A DNA stretch of 64,000 bases from JAKAIY01 sp963809385. GTDB taxonomy: Bacteria > Chloroflexota > Ktedonobacteria > Ktedonobacterales > JADMIN01. The notes under the pieces were generated by a model. That model was not told the origin of the DNA. It saw only the letters and a program-made list of their open reading frames with translations, and did not search any database. Positions 1 to 9,144 of this stretch are shown in pieces. The position numbers and the translations under genes were made by a program. Position 1 is the stretch's first letter. Each line of letters begins with the position of its first letter. The stretch lies in the NCBI GenBank assembly GCA_963809385.1, contig CAWEJL010000002.1:434001-498000 (forward strand), in the 5' to 3' direction.

Positions 1-632
1 CCGTGTTCTGGTTCGAGCCGCATGCTGTGACAGTGGCCGGCATCTTTCGCACCTTCCCGCCCTACGATATCGCGAAACTCGTAGGCTATCTCCTGACCAT
101 TCCGGCATCAGCAGCCTTCTTCATGCGGGTCGAGTCGGACTTCGCCCCCGCGATTCTGGGCTACTCGCGGCGCATCGAGCAAGGTGGGACGTACCGCGAA
201 ATCAACCAGGCGAAACAGCATGTTGTTCAGGCAGTGCGGTCGGCAATCCTGATCGTGCTAAAAGTCCAGGGACTCGTGGCGCTGGCAGCCCTGCTCTTCA
301 CACCCGCTTTGGCGAGTTTTCTCAGGATGCCGGCAATCTGGATTCCGCTGCTGCGCATTATGATCTTGGCGGGAAGCGTCAATTTCCTCGTGATGGTTGG
401 CTTGCTATTTCTTTCCTATCTGGATGACCGCAAAGCCTCTCTTACGGTGTTAGTAGTCTTCATTGGCTGCAATCTGTGCCTGACAGAGATCACCGTCTGG
501 TTGGGGCCAGCCTTCTATGGCTGGGGCTATCTGGTGTCCACGATCATCGCCGCGGCGCTCGCCATGTACTGGGTGCGCAAGCACTTGCTACAGATGGACT
601 ACGTCACCTTCATGCTTCAGCCCGTCGCCTGA
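1..632 (+). CDS. pelG: PelG, Pel exopolysaccharide inner-membrane transporter (C-terminal part)
   Basis: This is the C-terminal ~210 residues of a polytopic membrane protein; the gene runs in from before the window, so the apparent GTG at base 3 is not taken as a start. The conserved segment RTFPPYDIAKLVGYLLTIPA, the following FFMRVESDF and the YREI/AK motif are typical of PelG, the flippase-like exporter of the Pel polysaccharide (a partly de-N-acetylated GalNAc-rich polymer). At least four hydrophobic segments follow. The rest of a pel operon should lie upstream. A hairpin at 709-749 and a GH135-type glycosidase follow, which fits a polysaccharide locus. Family assignment is confident; activity is inferred. 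Confidence 0.88.
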   Translation, partial: VFWFEPHAVTVAGIFRTFPPYDIAKLVGYLLTIPASAAFFMRVESDFAPAILGYSRRIEQGGTYREINQAKQHVVQAVRSAILIVLKVQGLVALAALLFTPALASFLRMPAIWIPLLRIMILAGSVNFLVMVGLLFLSYLDDRKASLTVLVVFIGCNLCLTEITVWLGPAFYGWGYLVSTIIAAALAMYWVRKHLLQMDYVTFMLQPVA

Positions 633-708
633 TGGATGATTCGGCGGCTCGGCGCTGTCATGGTCAGATTCCCTGGCGTGGCCCATGCTGCTGTCGGTTC
701 GAGCGGGT

Positions 709-749
709 GAATGAGAGGCTGCGCCAGACTTGCAGCCTCCCTCTCATTC
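709..749 (+). terminator. Hairpin after pelG, probable terminator
   Basis: The arms GAATGAGAGGCTGC and GCAGCCT...CTCATTC are complementary apart from a few extra bases in the right arm, with a 9-nt loop. No T-run follows, as at many other gene ends in this window. It lies between pelG and the GH135-type gene. Confidence 0.5.
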
Positions 750-843
750 GCGGCTGCCGCCTGGAGCGGCGGCGCGTACGGTCAGCTGCTGGCCCGCGAT
801 CCAAGCATCCGAGATGTGGCGCTTACTACGCACTGAGGTAGCA

Positions 844-1788
844 ATGATACATCCAACATTCATCGAACGGGCCAGACGTGACTGTGGGCCGGCGAGACGA
901 AAGGCGCCGGGCCTTCTCGTCACGAGTTCCCAGACAAGCCTGGTATCACCACACGCAGAGCGCGCAATACGTAGAGCGGCGCGCACGCCGGAGCCCGCGC
1001 CAATCATCGCTTCGAGTCAGTTCGGCAGCGATGTGACGTCTGGCTTTGGGAGGAACCCGCAGACACGGTCGGGCTCGCACGGAGCCCCAGCGCATGAGGC
1101 CCAGCTCATCGCCATCCCGTCGTATTTCACGCCCCTCCAGTTATGGGCACAGATGCGCGCGAGCGCTCCGACTGTTGGGCTGGCGATCGTCAACCCGGAT
1201 AGTGGCCCCGCGAACGCCATTGATCAACAGTACCTTGAACAAGTCCGGCAGAGTCAGGCCGCAGGGCTCCGTGTGCTGGGATATGTGTATACTCGGTACG
1301 CCGATGGCTCCCGCACTCTGGCATCGGTACAAGATGCTATTGACCGGTACTTTGGCTGGTACGCGGTAGACGGGATCGTATTCGATGAGGCGAGCGCCGA
1401 CCGCGCGAAGCAGCCATATTACGCCACGCTAAACAGCTATGTGAAAACCAAAGTCAGTAGCGCCATCACAGTCATCAACCCTGGCACGCTAACTCATGAA
1501 TCCTATATGGCGGCGGCGGACATTGTCGTCACTTTCGAGGGTACGTACGCCGCCTATCTCAGCCGCTACTCAGCGCCTGGCTGGATAAGGCGCTATGCCC
1601 CAAGTCGCTTCTGGCATCTGGTCCACTCCACTCCAGGCGTCCGGGATATGCAAAACGCCGTGAGGCTGAGCAAGGAGAGACGGGCTGGCTGGGTCTACGT
1701 CACCACGGACAGGATGCCCAATCCCTGGGATACCTTGCCCGATAGCCAATACTGGGATGCCGAGCTGCAGGCAGTAGCTGCGCGGTAA
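844..1788 (+). CDS. Spherulin-4 / GH135-type glycoside hydrolase
   Basis: The 314-residue product has a low-complexity N-terminal ~85 residues followed by a TIM-barrel-like domain of the spherulation-specific family 4 (spherulin 4, GH135). Characteristic stretches are IAIPSYFTP near residue 89, GYVYTRY near 146, VDGIVFDE near 175-182 and VVTFEGTYAAY near 228-238. The D181-E182 pair and E232 correspond, as far as I recall, to the acidic residues needed in the fungal enzyme Sph3, which cuts GalNAc-rich galactosaminogalactan. ATG 844 is preferred because GAGG lies 5 nt before it; an in-frame ATG at 730 has no such site. Adjacency to pelG suggests it trims or releases the Pel-type polymer (inference). 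I see no clear signal peptide. Confidence 0.75.
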   Translation: MIHPTFIERARRDCGPARRKAPGLLVTSSQTSLVSPHAERAIRRAARTPEPAPIIASSQFGSDVTSGFGRNPQTRSGSHGAPAHEAQLIAIPSYFTPLQLWAQMRASAPTVGLAIVNPDSGPANAIDQQYLEQVRQSQAAGLRVLGYVYTRYADGSRTLASVQDAIDRYFGWYAVDGIVFDEASADRAKQPYYATLNSYVKTKVSSAITVINPGTLTHESYMAAADIVVTFEGTYAAYLSRYSAPGWIRRYAPSRFWHLVHSTPGVRDMQNAVRLSKERRAGWVYVTTDRMPNPWDTLPDSQYWDAELQAVAAR

Positions 1789-1801
1789 CGCTGCCGTCGC
1801 G

Positions 1802-2330
1802 CCCTATTTGACCTTGTCGCCTGAAGACGCTGGCCAGCGCCGTCACGACCTGCGCGAGGTCTTCAACGGTGTCCGCTAGATCGTCAAAACCGAGACGCAT
1901 TGGCGCATGCTGCCCCATGACTTGCCGCCCTGGCCGGTAGCCTATCAGCAGATGCGCTGCTGGCTGGCTGGCTGTTTCGAGGCCATGGTCCACGACCTGC
2001 GCGGACCGGCGGCGCAGGAGGTGATCGGCGAGACGGTAGAACTGGCCTACATGGATCAGGGCTACACGGGTGACGCAGCTGCCAAGTCGGCGCAGGCGCA
2101 CGGCATCCAGCTGGTGGTGGTCAAGCTGCCAGAGGCCAAGCGCGGCTTTTTGCTGTTCCCACGGCGCTGGGTAGCTCGAGCGCCGTTTCGCCTGGGCCGC
2201 GCGCTTCCGTCGCCTGGCGCGCGACGATGAGCGGTTGGCGGCGACGCTGGTGGGGCTGCGCTTCCTCGCCTTCGCCTATCTCACGCTGCATCAGTTCATC
2301 CATTCATCACAGTTGTTATCAAGTCCATAA
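1802..2330 (+). mobile_element. IS5-family transposase remnant
   Basis: The reading frame starting PYLTLSPEDAGQRRHDL matches the N-terminus of IS5-type (DUF4096 plus DDE) transposases, but a TAG replaces the Trp codon expected after FNGVR. The reading resumes with TETHWRMLPHDLPPWPVAYQ. Most of the catalytic middle is missing: the text jumps from MVHDLR to the late segment ELAYMDQGYTG. After PEAKRGFLLFPRRWV an extra base near 2175 shifts the frame, and the C-terminus (FAWAARFRRLARDDERL, ending at TAA 2328-2330) continues in the next frame. Stop, deletion and frameshift make it clearly dead. Its tail overlaps the convergent response-regulator gene. No terminal inverted repeats were found. Confidence 0.85.
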
Positions 2331-3087
2331 CAGGCGTTAGATTGGCATGCGCGTCATCCATTTGATCCATTTCCGCCGATGTGTCCGTGATGGGTTTCTG
2401 ATTGGGTGGGAGCGCGAGCATGTAACCAGATCCTGTTACAGTGACGATATGGCCGGGCTTGCTGGGGTTCCGCTCGATCTTTTCACGGAGATGGCGGATA
2501 TGGGGTTTGACGAGTGTGGTATCAAAGGCCTCACCATAGCCCCATACGTACGCTACTATCTGCTCTAACGAGCATACATCGTTGGCATTGACTGCCAGCA
2601 AATGGAGTATCTTGCTTTCAGTCGGCGTCAGTCGTGACAGTTCGCCGTAGACGCTAACTTCATGACGCAATGAGTCTATGCGTATGGGGCCAACGGTGAG
2701 AATCGAGGCAGGATCCCGCAACAACGTCCGACGTACCCTGCGGGTCAGCGCATGGATATGCGCAAGCAGATGGCTCGGCAAGAAAGGTTTTGCAAGGTAG
2801 ATATCCGCGCCGGATTCCAGGCAATGGGCCTGTATGTCCAGGTCTTGCTCGCGCGCGGTGGCTAGCACAAGCGCGTCATGCACGCTTTGCAAGTCGCGGC
2901 AGAGTCCCAACGCATCGGCCCCCTTCAATGAGGTATCTACAATGACGAGATCTGGATGCTGCTCGATCCATTCGGATCTGAAGCGCTCAGCACTGCATGC
3001 GTACTTAACCTGGTAGCCACGCGTTCGAAGCCAACCGGTCAACATTTCGACCAGGTCGACATCACTGTCAGCGACCAAGAGCTTCAT
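2296..3087 (-). CDS. OmpR/PhoB-type response regulator
   Basis: The 263-residue protein has an N-terminal receiver domain (acidic D7 and D9, phospho-acceptor D51 in VIVDTSL, conserved Lys in LAKPF near residue 100) and a C-terminal winged-helix Trans_reg_C domain (LTPTESKILHLLA through VTGSGYML). It should bind DNA when phosphorylated. No partner kinase is adjacent; the nearest kinase is the PAS-rich one at 6.9-9.0 kb on the other strand, so pairing is unknown. The C-terminal ~35 residues after YMLALPP extend past the domain and overlap the dead IS5 tail, so the present stop may come from the insertion. Confidence 0.9.
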   Translation of the reverse strand: MKLLVADSDVDLVEMLTGWLRTRGYQVKYACSAERFRSEWIEQHPDLVIVDTSLKGADALGLCRDLQSVHDALVLATAREQDLDIQAHCLESGADIYLAKPFLPSHLLAHIHALTRRVRRTLLRDPASILTVGPIRIDSLRHEVSVYGELSRLTPTESKILHLLAVNANDVCSLEQIVAYVWGYGEAFDTTLVKPHIRHLREKIERNPSKPGHIVTVTGSGYMLALPPNQKPITDTSAEMDQMDDAHANLTPVMDLITTVMNG

Positions 3088-3362
3088 AATCCTTCCTTCC
3101 TCGAGGGTACGGCGCGTGTCTTCTCTGAGGTGCAGCTTATTTCTGCTATAGTGGGGATGCCCTGCACGCGTTCACCTTTGCCTGCAAGTTGATATAGCAG
3201 TGTTGAGTAAGGGGTCAAACAACTGAGTGACATATCTACGCCTGCATTGTGATGTGATATTGTGCAGACGCATAACATATGCCAGTTTGGGAGTTGTGCT
3301 CGTTGTGTGGGAAGGCAAGCGTCTTGGGGAGAAGCCTGTAGTGCGCCCAAAGAGCAAAAGGT

Positions 3363-3475
3363 ATGGCGCAACCCTAAATTTTCGTCAGCTACAGCCACGT
3401 GGATAATGCCTTCACCGAGCGGCTTGTCTCAGACTTGCGCGCGGCGGCTGTGACTTCTGGCTAGCCCAATACTTC
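3363..3475 (+). pseudogene. TIR-domain protein, N-terminal remnant
   Basis: From ATG 3363 the frame reads MAQP, a TAA stop, then IFVSYSHVDNAFTERLVSDL followed by RAAAV. This is the start of a bacterial TIR domain, normally of the form KIFVSYSH-D-AF---L---LRAAG. The stop sits exactly where Lys (AAA) is expected, so AAA to TAA is the simplest explanation. After RAAAV a one-base shift restores FWLA (TIR typically has a Trp near here), and the match ends at about 3475. AAAGG precedes the ATG closely. In bacteria TIR domains act mostly as NAD-consuming immune effectors or signal producers; this copy is dead. The match is short, so confidence is moderate. Confidence 0.6.
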
Positions 3476-3588
3476 TACTGATGTCGTCGCTGAAAGCTAA
3501 ATCTCGGCTCCGGAAATCCAGGGAATAACGCCAGGCGCCGATTCAGCGAGTTTAGTTTCTTGCGTTGAGATCAGTAATCAAACGGGTT

Positions 3589-3616
3589 GTCGGTTCGAGT
3601 CCGACGGGGCTCACCA
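3589..3616 (+). pseudogene. tRNA 3'-end fragment (T-arm, acceptor strand, CCA)
   Basis: A perfect T-arm (GTCGG, loop TTCGAGT, CCGAC, 3589-3605) is followed by a 7-nt acceptor strand GGGGCTC, discriminator A and encoded CCA (3614-3616). I could not find the matching 5' acceptor strand GAGCCCC, a D-arm or a proper anticodon arm upstream, so this is not a complete tRNA. A strong terminator follows 9 nt later. tRNA 3' ends are the usual integration target of tyrosine integrases, so it may be an attachment-site scar. The amino-acid identity cannot be given. Confidence 0.6.
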
Positions 3617-3625
3617 TCACAACAT

Positions 3626-3661
3626 GTGGGGCTGGGAGATATTCCCAGCCCCACTTTTTTT
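3626..3661 (+). terminator. Strong rho-independent terminator
   Basis: A perfect 12-bp stem (GTGGGGCTGGGA at 3626-3637 with TCCCAGCCCCAC at 3643-3654), 5-nt loop, then seven T (3655-3661). It is the only textbook T-tract terminator I see in the window and follows the tRNA fragment directly. Confidence 0.9.
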
Positions 3662-3950
3662 AATTTCCAGGCCGCCGCGTCGTTACGTGGAGGAATCGAC
3701 GCTCAAGTACCTCAAGATGCCGCGTGGCGAGGAGACACGACCGCCCCAGACGTCCCTTCTTCCGCACCGGTCACGTGAACGGCCTGCGCCCCCCTTTGGC
3801 CTGCGGTCCTGTCGAGCGGCTCGGCCCCAGCGGCAACGAACCGGAGCAAAGCGGCGCCAGCGCAAAACCGACGCAAGGCAACACGAAGCGCCCGGCGCGG
3901 AAGCGACCATGAAGCGATTAGCTCAAGCGATTAGCTCATCTGAACTTGAA
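3662..3950. other. No gene seen; short tandem repeat
   Basis: No reading frame here has a family match or a ribosome-binding site. The only structure is a perfect 13-bp tandem duplication, AAGCGATTAGCTC, at 3912-3924 and 3925-3937, just past the end of the minus-strand gene that stops at 3951. Confidence 0.5.
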
Positions 3951-4526
3951 TCAATGAAGCAATGACTGATCGGACACGGACTGCTCACAACCATCCTCCG
4001 CCCCATCCCTGGAGCCGCCCGCCAGACCATCTTCCACACGGCCACGCAATCGCACCCATGCGCTTAGCACATCGATTCTCGTGGGAAAGGAGACGTGCTG
4101 AGACCGCCATGCCTCGCCAACCGTGACATCTCCACCTGGCCCCACTTCCAGTGCGAAGCGGCGCCTATCCAATTCGGCCCTCTCCGGCCCTTCAGCATAT
4201 GGATCGAGCGATGGAGATAGGCAAAATGACGTGTTGACCTCGTGCTCGTTCCGGCCGCTCGCGGTGGCGACCTTCGCTCCAGGGAAATATCGGAGCGCTG
4301 GCAGTAACGTGCTGTCTTGCCGCTCGACCACTTTGCGCGCAATCAGTTCCAGCATCTCGACCGCCACGCTGTGCAAAATGGCCGCTTCGTATCCACTCTG
4401 CGCTGCGTAGTAGGCCAATCGCTCAGCAGCGGCCTTGTCCCCGCATGGCGCCCAGTACGGGTAGTATTCCCACTGTTCAGGCGATACGCGAGGTTTGGCC
4501 ACGACCTGGTAGTGCATCTTGTTCAT
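3951..4526 (-). CDS. Hypothetical protein, 191 aa
   Basis: I do not recognise the family. The product begins MNKMHYQVVAKPRVSPEQWE and is soluble, with no signal peptide or membrane segment. The middle (LAYYAAQSGYEAAILHSVAV, then LIARKVVERQD) is likely helical; the last ~40 residues are polar and low in structure. A good AGGAGA lies just before the ATG at 4526, which supports a real gene. Neighbours are the tRNA/TIR scar on one side and the sulfatase maturase on the other, giving no functional hint. Confidence 0.55.
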   Translation of the reverse strand: MNKMHYQVVAKPRVSPEQWEYYPYWAPCGDKAAAERLAYYAAQSGYEAAILHSVAVEMLELIARKVVERQDSTLLPALRYFPGAKVATASGRNEHEVNTSFCLSPSLDPYAEGPERAELDRRRFALEVGPGGDVTVGEAWRSQHVSFPTRIDVLSAWVRLRGRVEDGLAGGSRDGAEDGCEQSVSDQSLLH

Positions 4527-5009
4527 TCTCTCCTGTGGCTACTGAGCGCTACACCCATCGATGCCTGTGCGCAACTCAGTCAGGAGAATTATGGCAGCAA
4601 CTAGGATCTGCTCCTAGCCTCTAGACCATTTGCCCTATCCCCACGGGCAACGTACCGCATGCCTTTGGTACAGCGGCGACCAGCGCCAATCAAACACAAG
4701 CACATGCAGGTCATTGATGGCGCCTTCGAGAGCAGATGGCGCTAACCGGCTCGCGGCGTGCGATAGCGAGCACGTGTTTGTCCGCGTATCGTATGGCGTA
4801 GTCTTCCCCCTCTCTGTTGGGCTAGCTCCAACCTAGCTTACCCGACTCCACTCGCGTGGGAGGCGACAAGTATGCTGATAACCTACGCTGTGTGAGGCGT
4901 GATACATGGCGTAGCCAATGGATCTCCATCCCGGCTATCCCCACCAGCGTCAGGACGGATTAAGAAACAGCGGTTGGCCGAGACTTGGCATGGAAAGAGT
5001 AATTACGCA
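4527..5009. other. Intergenic, nothing recognised
   Basis: This lies between two divergent starts (4526 minus, 5010 plus) and must hold both promoters. I see no protein-family match, repeat or RNA fold. Short open frames in it lack ribosome-binding sites. Confidence 0.4.
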
Positions 5010-6428
5010 ATGGCAGAGAAGAAAATCCACCCCATCATTCCGCTCACACCTGTCACCACGAACGCATCTTCCCTCGCTACAGCGCCGCAAGGAGTCCAGG
5101 TGATGCCCGACCGGGCCCCAGATGCGTACCATGTGCTGGCGAAGCCGAGCGGCGCGACATGCAATCTTGATTGCCAATACTGCTTCTTTCTCTCCAAGGA
5201 GCAACTTTATCCCGGCAGCCGCTTCCGCATGTCCGACGAACTGCTCGAAAACTACCTCCGCCAGCTGATCACGTCGCATCACTCACCCGAGATCACGGTC
5301 GCGTGGCAGGGCGGCGAACCCACGCTGATGGGACTGGACTTCTACCGCCGCGCGGTCGCTCTTGAGAAGCAGTATCAAAAGCCTGGCTCTACCATACAGA
5401 ACACCATACAGACCAATGGCACGCTCTTGACTGATGAATGGTGCGAGTTCTTCCGTGTGCACAACTTTCTGGTTGGGCTGAGTCTGGATGGGCCGCGCGA
5501 GATGCACGACGCCTTTCGCGTGGACAAAGGAGGCCACCCCACATTCGACAAAGTGCTCCACGCCGCACAACTCCTGAAGCGGCACAACGTCGACTTCAAC
5601 ATTCTGACCACCGTGAATGCCGCGAATGCTGATCATCCGCTCGAAGTCTACCGGTTCCTGCGTGATGAGGTGGGAACGACCTACATACAGTTGATACCGA
5701 TCGTCGAGCGGATCAACGCGGATGGCCACACGGGCTTGCAGCAAGGCACAACGGTCACCCACCGCTCAGTGACAGCGGAGCAATGGGGGCAGTTCCTGAT
5801 CACGATCTTCGATGAATGGGTGCGGCATGATGTTGGCCAGGTATTTGTGCAGATGTTCGATGCGGCCCTGGCCTCGTGGGTCGGAGCGCCACCCGCGCTC
5901 TGCATCTTCTCAGAGACGTGCGGCGGTGCGCTGGCCCTAGAGCACAACGGCGACCTGTACTCCTGTGACCATTTCGTGGAACCAGACTACCTCCTGGGCA
6001 ACATTCAGGAGAGCCGCATGATCGATCTGGTCGCCTCCGATCAGCAGCTGCAATTCGGCCAGGCCAAGCGTGATAGCCTGCCTCGCTACTGCCGCGAGTG
6101 CGAGGTGCGATTCGCCTGTCACGGTGAATGCCCCAAGAACCGCTTCATTGAAACGCCAGATGGCGAGGCTGGCTTGAATTATCTCTGCGCCGGTTACAAG
6201 GCCTTCTTCCTGTACATTGATCGCCCCATGCGAATCATGGCCGAGCTACTTTCGCGCAACCGCGCTCCAGCCGGGATCATGCAGGTTCTGGCCTTCCAGG
6301 ATGCACAGCTACAAAGAGCGTTTGCCAAAGCGGGCCGTAATGACCCGTGCCCGTGTGGCAGCGGCCAGAAGTTCAAGCGCTGTCATGGGGGAAGTCTCAG
6401 GCCCCCCAATCGGACAAGCGCAAACTAG
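5010..6428 (+). CDS. Radical SAM anaerobic sulfatase-maturating enzyme (anSME) with SEC-C tail
   Basis: The 472-residue protein carries the radical SAM CX3CX2C cluster (C51, C55, C58 in CNLDCQYC), AWQGGEPTLMGL, and a SPASM region with Cys-rich segments (CGGALALEHNGDLYSCDH, then CRECEVRFACHGECP) for auxiliary Fe-S clusters. This pattern is that of anSMEs, which oxidise the active-site Cys or Ser of sulfatases to formylglycine. The C-terminus ends in a SEC-C zinc motif (DPCPCGSGQKFKRCHG), seen in many but not all family members. ATG 5010 is chosen for length; an upstream in-frame ATG (4899) adds 37 unmatched residues. A Cys-type sulfatase lies 15 kb away at 21.5 kb and is its plausible substrate. 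Confidence 0.88.
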   Translation: MAEKKIHPIIPLTPVTTNASSLATAPQGVQVMPDRAPDAYHVLAKPSGATCNLDCQYCFFLSKEQLYPGSRFRMSDELLENYLRQLITSHHSPEITVAWQGGEPTLMGLDFYRRAVALEKQYQKPGSTIQNTIQTNGTLLTDEWCEFFRVHNFLVGLSLDGPREMHDAFRVDKGGHPTFDKVLHAAQLLKRHNVDFNILTTVNAANADHPLEVYRFLRDEVGTTYIQLIPIVERINADGHTGLQQGTTVTHRSVTAEQWGQFLITIFDEWVRHDVGQVFVQMFDAALASWVGAPPALCIFSETCGGALALEHNGDLYSCDHFVEPDYLLGNIQESRMIDLVASDQQLQFGQAKRDSLPRYCRECEVRFACHGECPKNRFIETPDGEAGLNYLCAGYKAFFLYIDRPMRIMAELLSRNRAPAGIMQVLAFQDAQLQRAFAKAGRNDPCPCGSGQKFKRCHGGSLRPPNRTSAN

Positions 6429-6448
6429 CGCCTGTTATGAACGCATGA

Positions 6449-6598
6449 ACTGAAGAGCAGATGAATCAACTGGCGCCACATCACGCAGGTGAAGGCGCGA
6501 CAGCGCAACCCGGCGCCGCCTGTGGCAAGCGCTCGTAGCCGCGCGCCAGGCGGCGAAAGCGCGCCACCCACGCGAAACTGCGCCCGATCTAGCCAGCC
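6449..6598 (-). mobile_element. IS5-family transposase C-terminal remnant
   Basis: Read on the minus strand, one frame gives SFAWVARFRRLARGYERLPQ and the neighbouring frame gives AGLRCRAFTC-MWRQLIHLLFSS. Together they match the C-terminal end of IS5-type transposases (FAW-ARFRRLA--YERLP--LAGL-FLAF-CLML--). At least two frame changes are needed, so it is dead. It resembles, but is not identical to, the IS5 remnant ending at 2330. The rest of the gap 6429-6921 holds nothing I recognise. Confidence 0.6.
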
Positions 6599-6921
6599 GA
6601 TCGCTGTTTGCCAATGCAACAAACAAGCGCCACCCCCTATCAGGATATTGACTTTAAGTTGGCACAGCATGTGGGATGAGCACCCATGCCATCCCACTAC
6701 GCCGTCTCCTAGCGACCATACCCCGCTATGTCATAAGCGGGAACATCCCGGAGACCGCGTTCTGAAAAGCAGCTATGTTGTCACGCGTCCGCCGCACACC
6801 GTGCTATCCGTTTTCTCGGCGTCTCGCCGGCGAGCCGGTACAGACTGGTTCAGCCAGGTTCAATCTGGCGGCACGCGCTCACGGACAGCATGCCGCTTGG
6901 GAGACATGGGGAAGGATCATG

Positions 6922-9023
6922 ATGGCGGATCAAGAACGTCACGAGCATCAAGAGCATGGTGACCGCCTCGCGCACAGTGAAGCGATTGAGTCCCTAGACT
7001 TCCAGAGACTCCGGACAGTACCAGAGGCGCATAGTGCAGGAGTTGCGCCATGCCCAGCATGCGGCCGAGATGGCGGAGGCGCGGTTGCGTGCGGTGGTCG
7101 AGATGTCCCCTGACGCGATCATCACCGTCGATCTCCATGGCAATATCACGCTTGTGAACCGCCAAACCGAAGCGCTCTTTGACTATGCGCGCGATGAGTT
7201 GCTTGGCCAGCCGATCGAGCAGCTCGTTCCGGAGCGTTTCCATGCGATCCACCGCGCGCATCGGATGCGCTACGCGTCCGATCCCCACCAGCGTCCGATG
7301 GGCGCCCATCAGGAACTAGTCGGTCGGCGTGCGGATGGCACGGAGTTTCCCGTGGAGATCAGTCTGGGGGCGATCATCATGGATGGTGAAACCCACATCA
7401 TGGCCACCTGTCGCGATACGACCCAGCGCACGCGTCGAGAGCAGGAGGCGCGCGAGCGCACCGAGCGCCTCGCGCGTATGTTTGAGGCCATGAGCGAGGG
7501 CGTGTACATCTATGACTGCGCAGGGACAGCTTGTCCAGATGAACGCGGCCGCCCGCGCGTTTGCCGAGTTTGACACGCAGCCCGACCTCGCAGACCAGCT
7601 CCCACAGGAGCGACTACGCGATGCCCAGGGCCGTCGCCTGTCCCCAGAGACCTGGCCAGTGCTGCGCGTGCTGCGCGGCGAGGTCATAACCACAACGGAT
7701 CACGTAGAACTGCACACGACCACACCGACGGGACGTGAGCGGATTGCCAGCGTGACGGGGTTCCCGCTTCACGACGCCGGCGGCCAGGTGGTGGGCGCAG
7801 TGCTGGTCAGCCGCGATGTGACCGAGCAGCGGCGTTTGGAACAGGAGTTGGTGGCACGGGCACAGGAAATCGAGAGCATCTTTGAAAGCGATGCTGATGC
7901 GGTCATGCTCTTCGATACCGATGGGCGCGCCATCCGCATGAACGCGGCCCAGCGCCGCCTCCTCGGTTATGATGTCACGGGGCAAGCCAACGAGCTTGCG
8001 CTAGAGGAACGGGCGCGCCAGGTCGCCGTCTATGATGCGCAAGGGCAGCCGCTGCCACACGAGGCGTGGCCAATCTATCGAGTCCTTCGGGGAGAGACCC
8101 TGACCGATCAGCACGCGGTGGAAATGCGACTGCGGACGATGGATGGCCGGGAGCTCCAGGTGAGCGTAAGTGGCGCGCCCGTGGTCAATGGAGAGGGCCA
8201 AATCATCGGCGGCGTGACCGCCACTCGCGATGTCACCGCGCACCATCAGGCGGAGCAGCAGCGCACGAACATCCTGCGTGTGGTGGCGCATGATCTAGCA
8301 AACCCAATCGCAGCCGTCAAGCTGTATCTGCAGACCAAGCAGCGCAGCGCGGAGCGTGGCGCGGAGCGCGGCCAGCCTCCGAGTATGTCTGATCAGGAGC
8401 TCGTAATGATAGCGAGCATGACGCAGGGGTTGAGGCGCATGCAGCGCCTCGTGGAAGATATGTGGGTCGTGGCGGGACTGGAGGCGCGCGAGTTGTCCAT
8501 CGATGCTCGCCTTTGTAACTTGGCGACGCTGTGTCAGCAGGAAGTCGAGGCCATCCAGATGGCCACAGACCGTGACGTGCGGATTGCGTTCCCTGCTACG
8601 CCTGTCATGGTAAACGCCGACCCTGAACGGATCGGTCAGGCGCTGGCGAATCTTCTCTCGAATGCCGACAAGTACTGTCCGATCGAGCGCCCCATCACCC
8701 TCACGCTTCGACTCGAGCCCGCCAGGCGCAGTAGACGGACGAAGCGCAAAGGTGCCGGCGAGCACGCTCAGCAAGCGCTTGTACTGCTCCAGGACCACGG
8801 GCCAGGCATACTGCCGGATGAGCAACCGCACATTTGGGAGCGCTTTCACCGCGTCGCGGGTGTCCAGGCCCATCAGGACACAAGTGGCAGCCTAGGGTTT
8901 GGACTCTACATCTGCCAAGAAATCATCGAGCGACATGGCGGCGCCATGGGGGTGGCGAGCACCCCTGGGCGAGGATCCACCTTCTGGTTCACCTTGCCAC
9001 TCGTCACGCCCCAATCGGATTGA
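6922..9023 (+). CDS. PAS-rich sensor histidine kinase (frameshifted)
   Basis: Two overlapping open segments (7034-7573 and 7512-9023) make one kinase. Domain order is a helical N-terminus, PAS (SPDAIITVDLHGNITLVN), PAS (FEAMSEGVYIYD then QLVQMNAAARAF), PAS (DADAVMLFDTDGRAIRMN), HisKA (phospho-His codon at 8289-8291 in VVAHDLANP) and HATPase (N box LSNADKYC, G1 DHGPGI, G2 LGFGLYICQ). There is no membrane segment, so it senses in the cytoplasm. An extra T at about 7517 breaks the frame; deleting it gives YDAQGQL. A second one-base excess near 7010-7030 would join the well-placed start ATG 6922 (GGGGAAGG 6 nt before it) to the body; otherwise GTG 7034 is the start. It has no adjacent regulator. 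Confidence 0.8.
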
Positions 9024-9144
9024 CACAAGTTCCTAACAAGCCCAAACGCGGGTCCGTCAGTCGCGCGGTACGGTGCGCGGCGGGGGCATACGGGGGCAGC
9101 CGCATTGTGGCGCGCACGGATGTCACGCCGCGTGTCCGCATGCC

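Noticed and set aside
3084..3398. 104-aa minus-strand frame overlapping the response-regulator start and the TIR remnant
   Set aside because: No conserved sequence; it conflicts with two better-supported features.
3480..3616. tmRNA or complete tRNA ending at 3616
   Set aside because: No 5' strand complementary to GGGGCTC and no D-arm or anticodon arm; tmRNA 5' and 3' ends have other bases.
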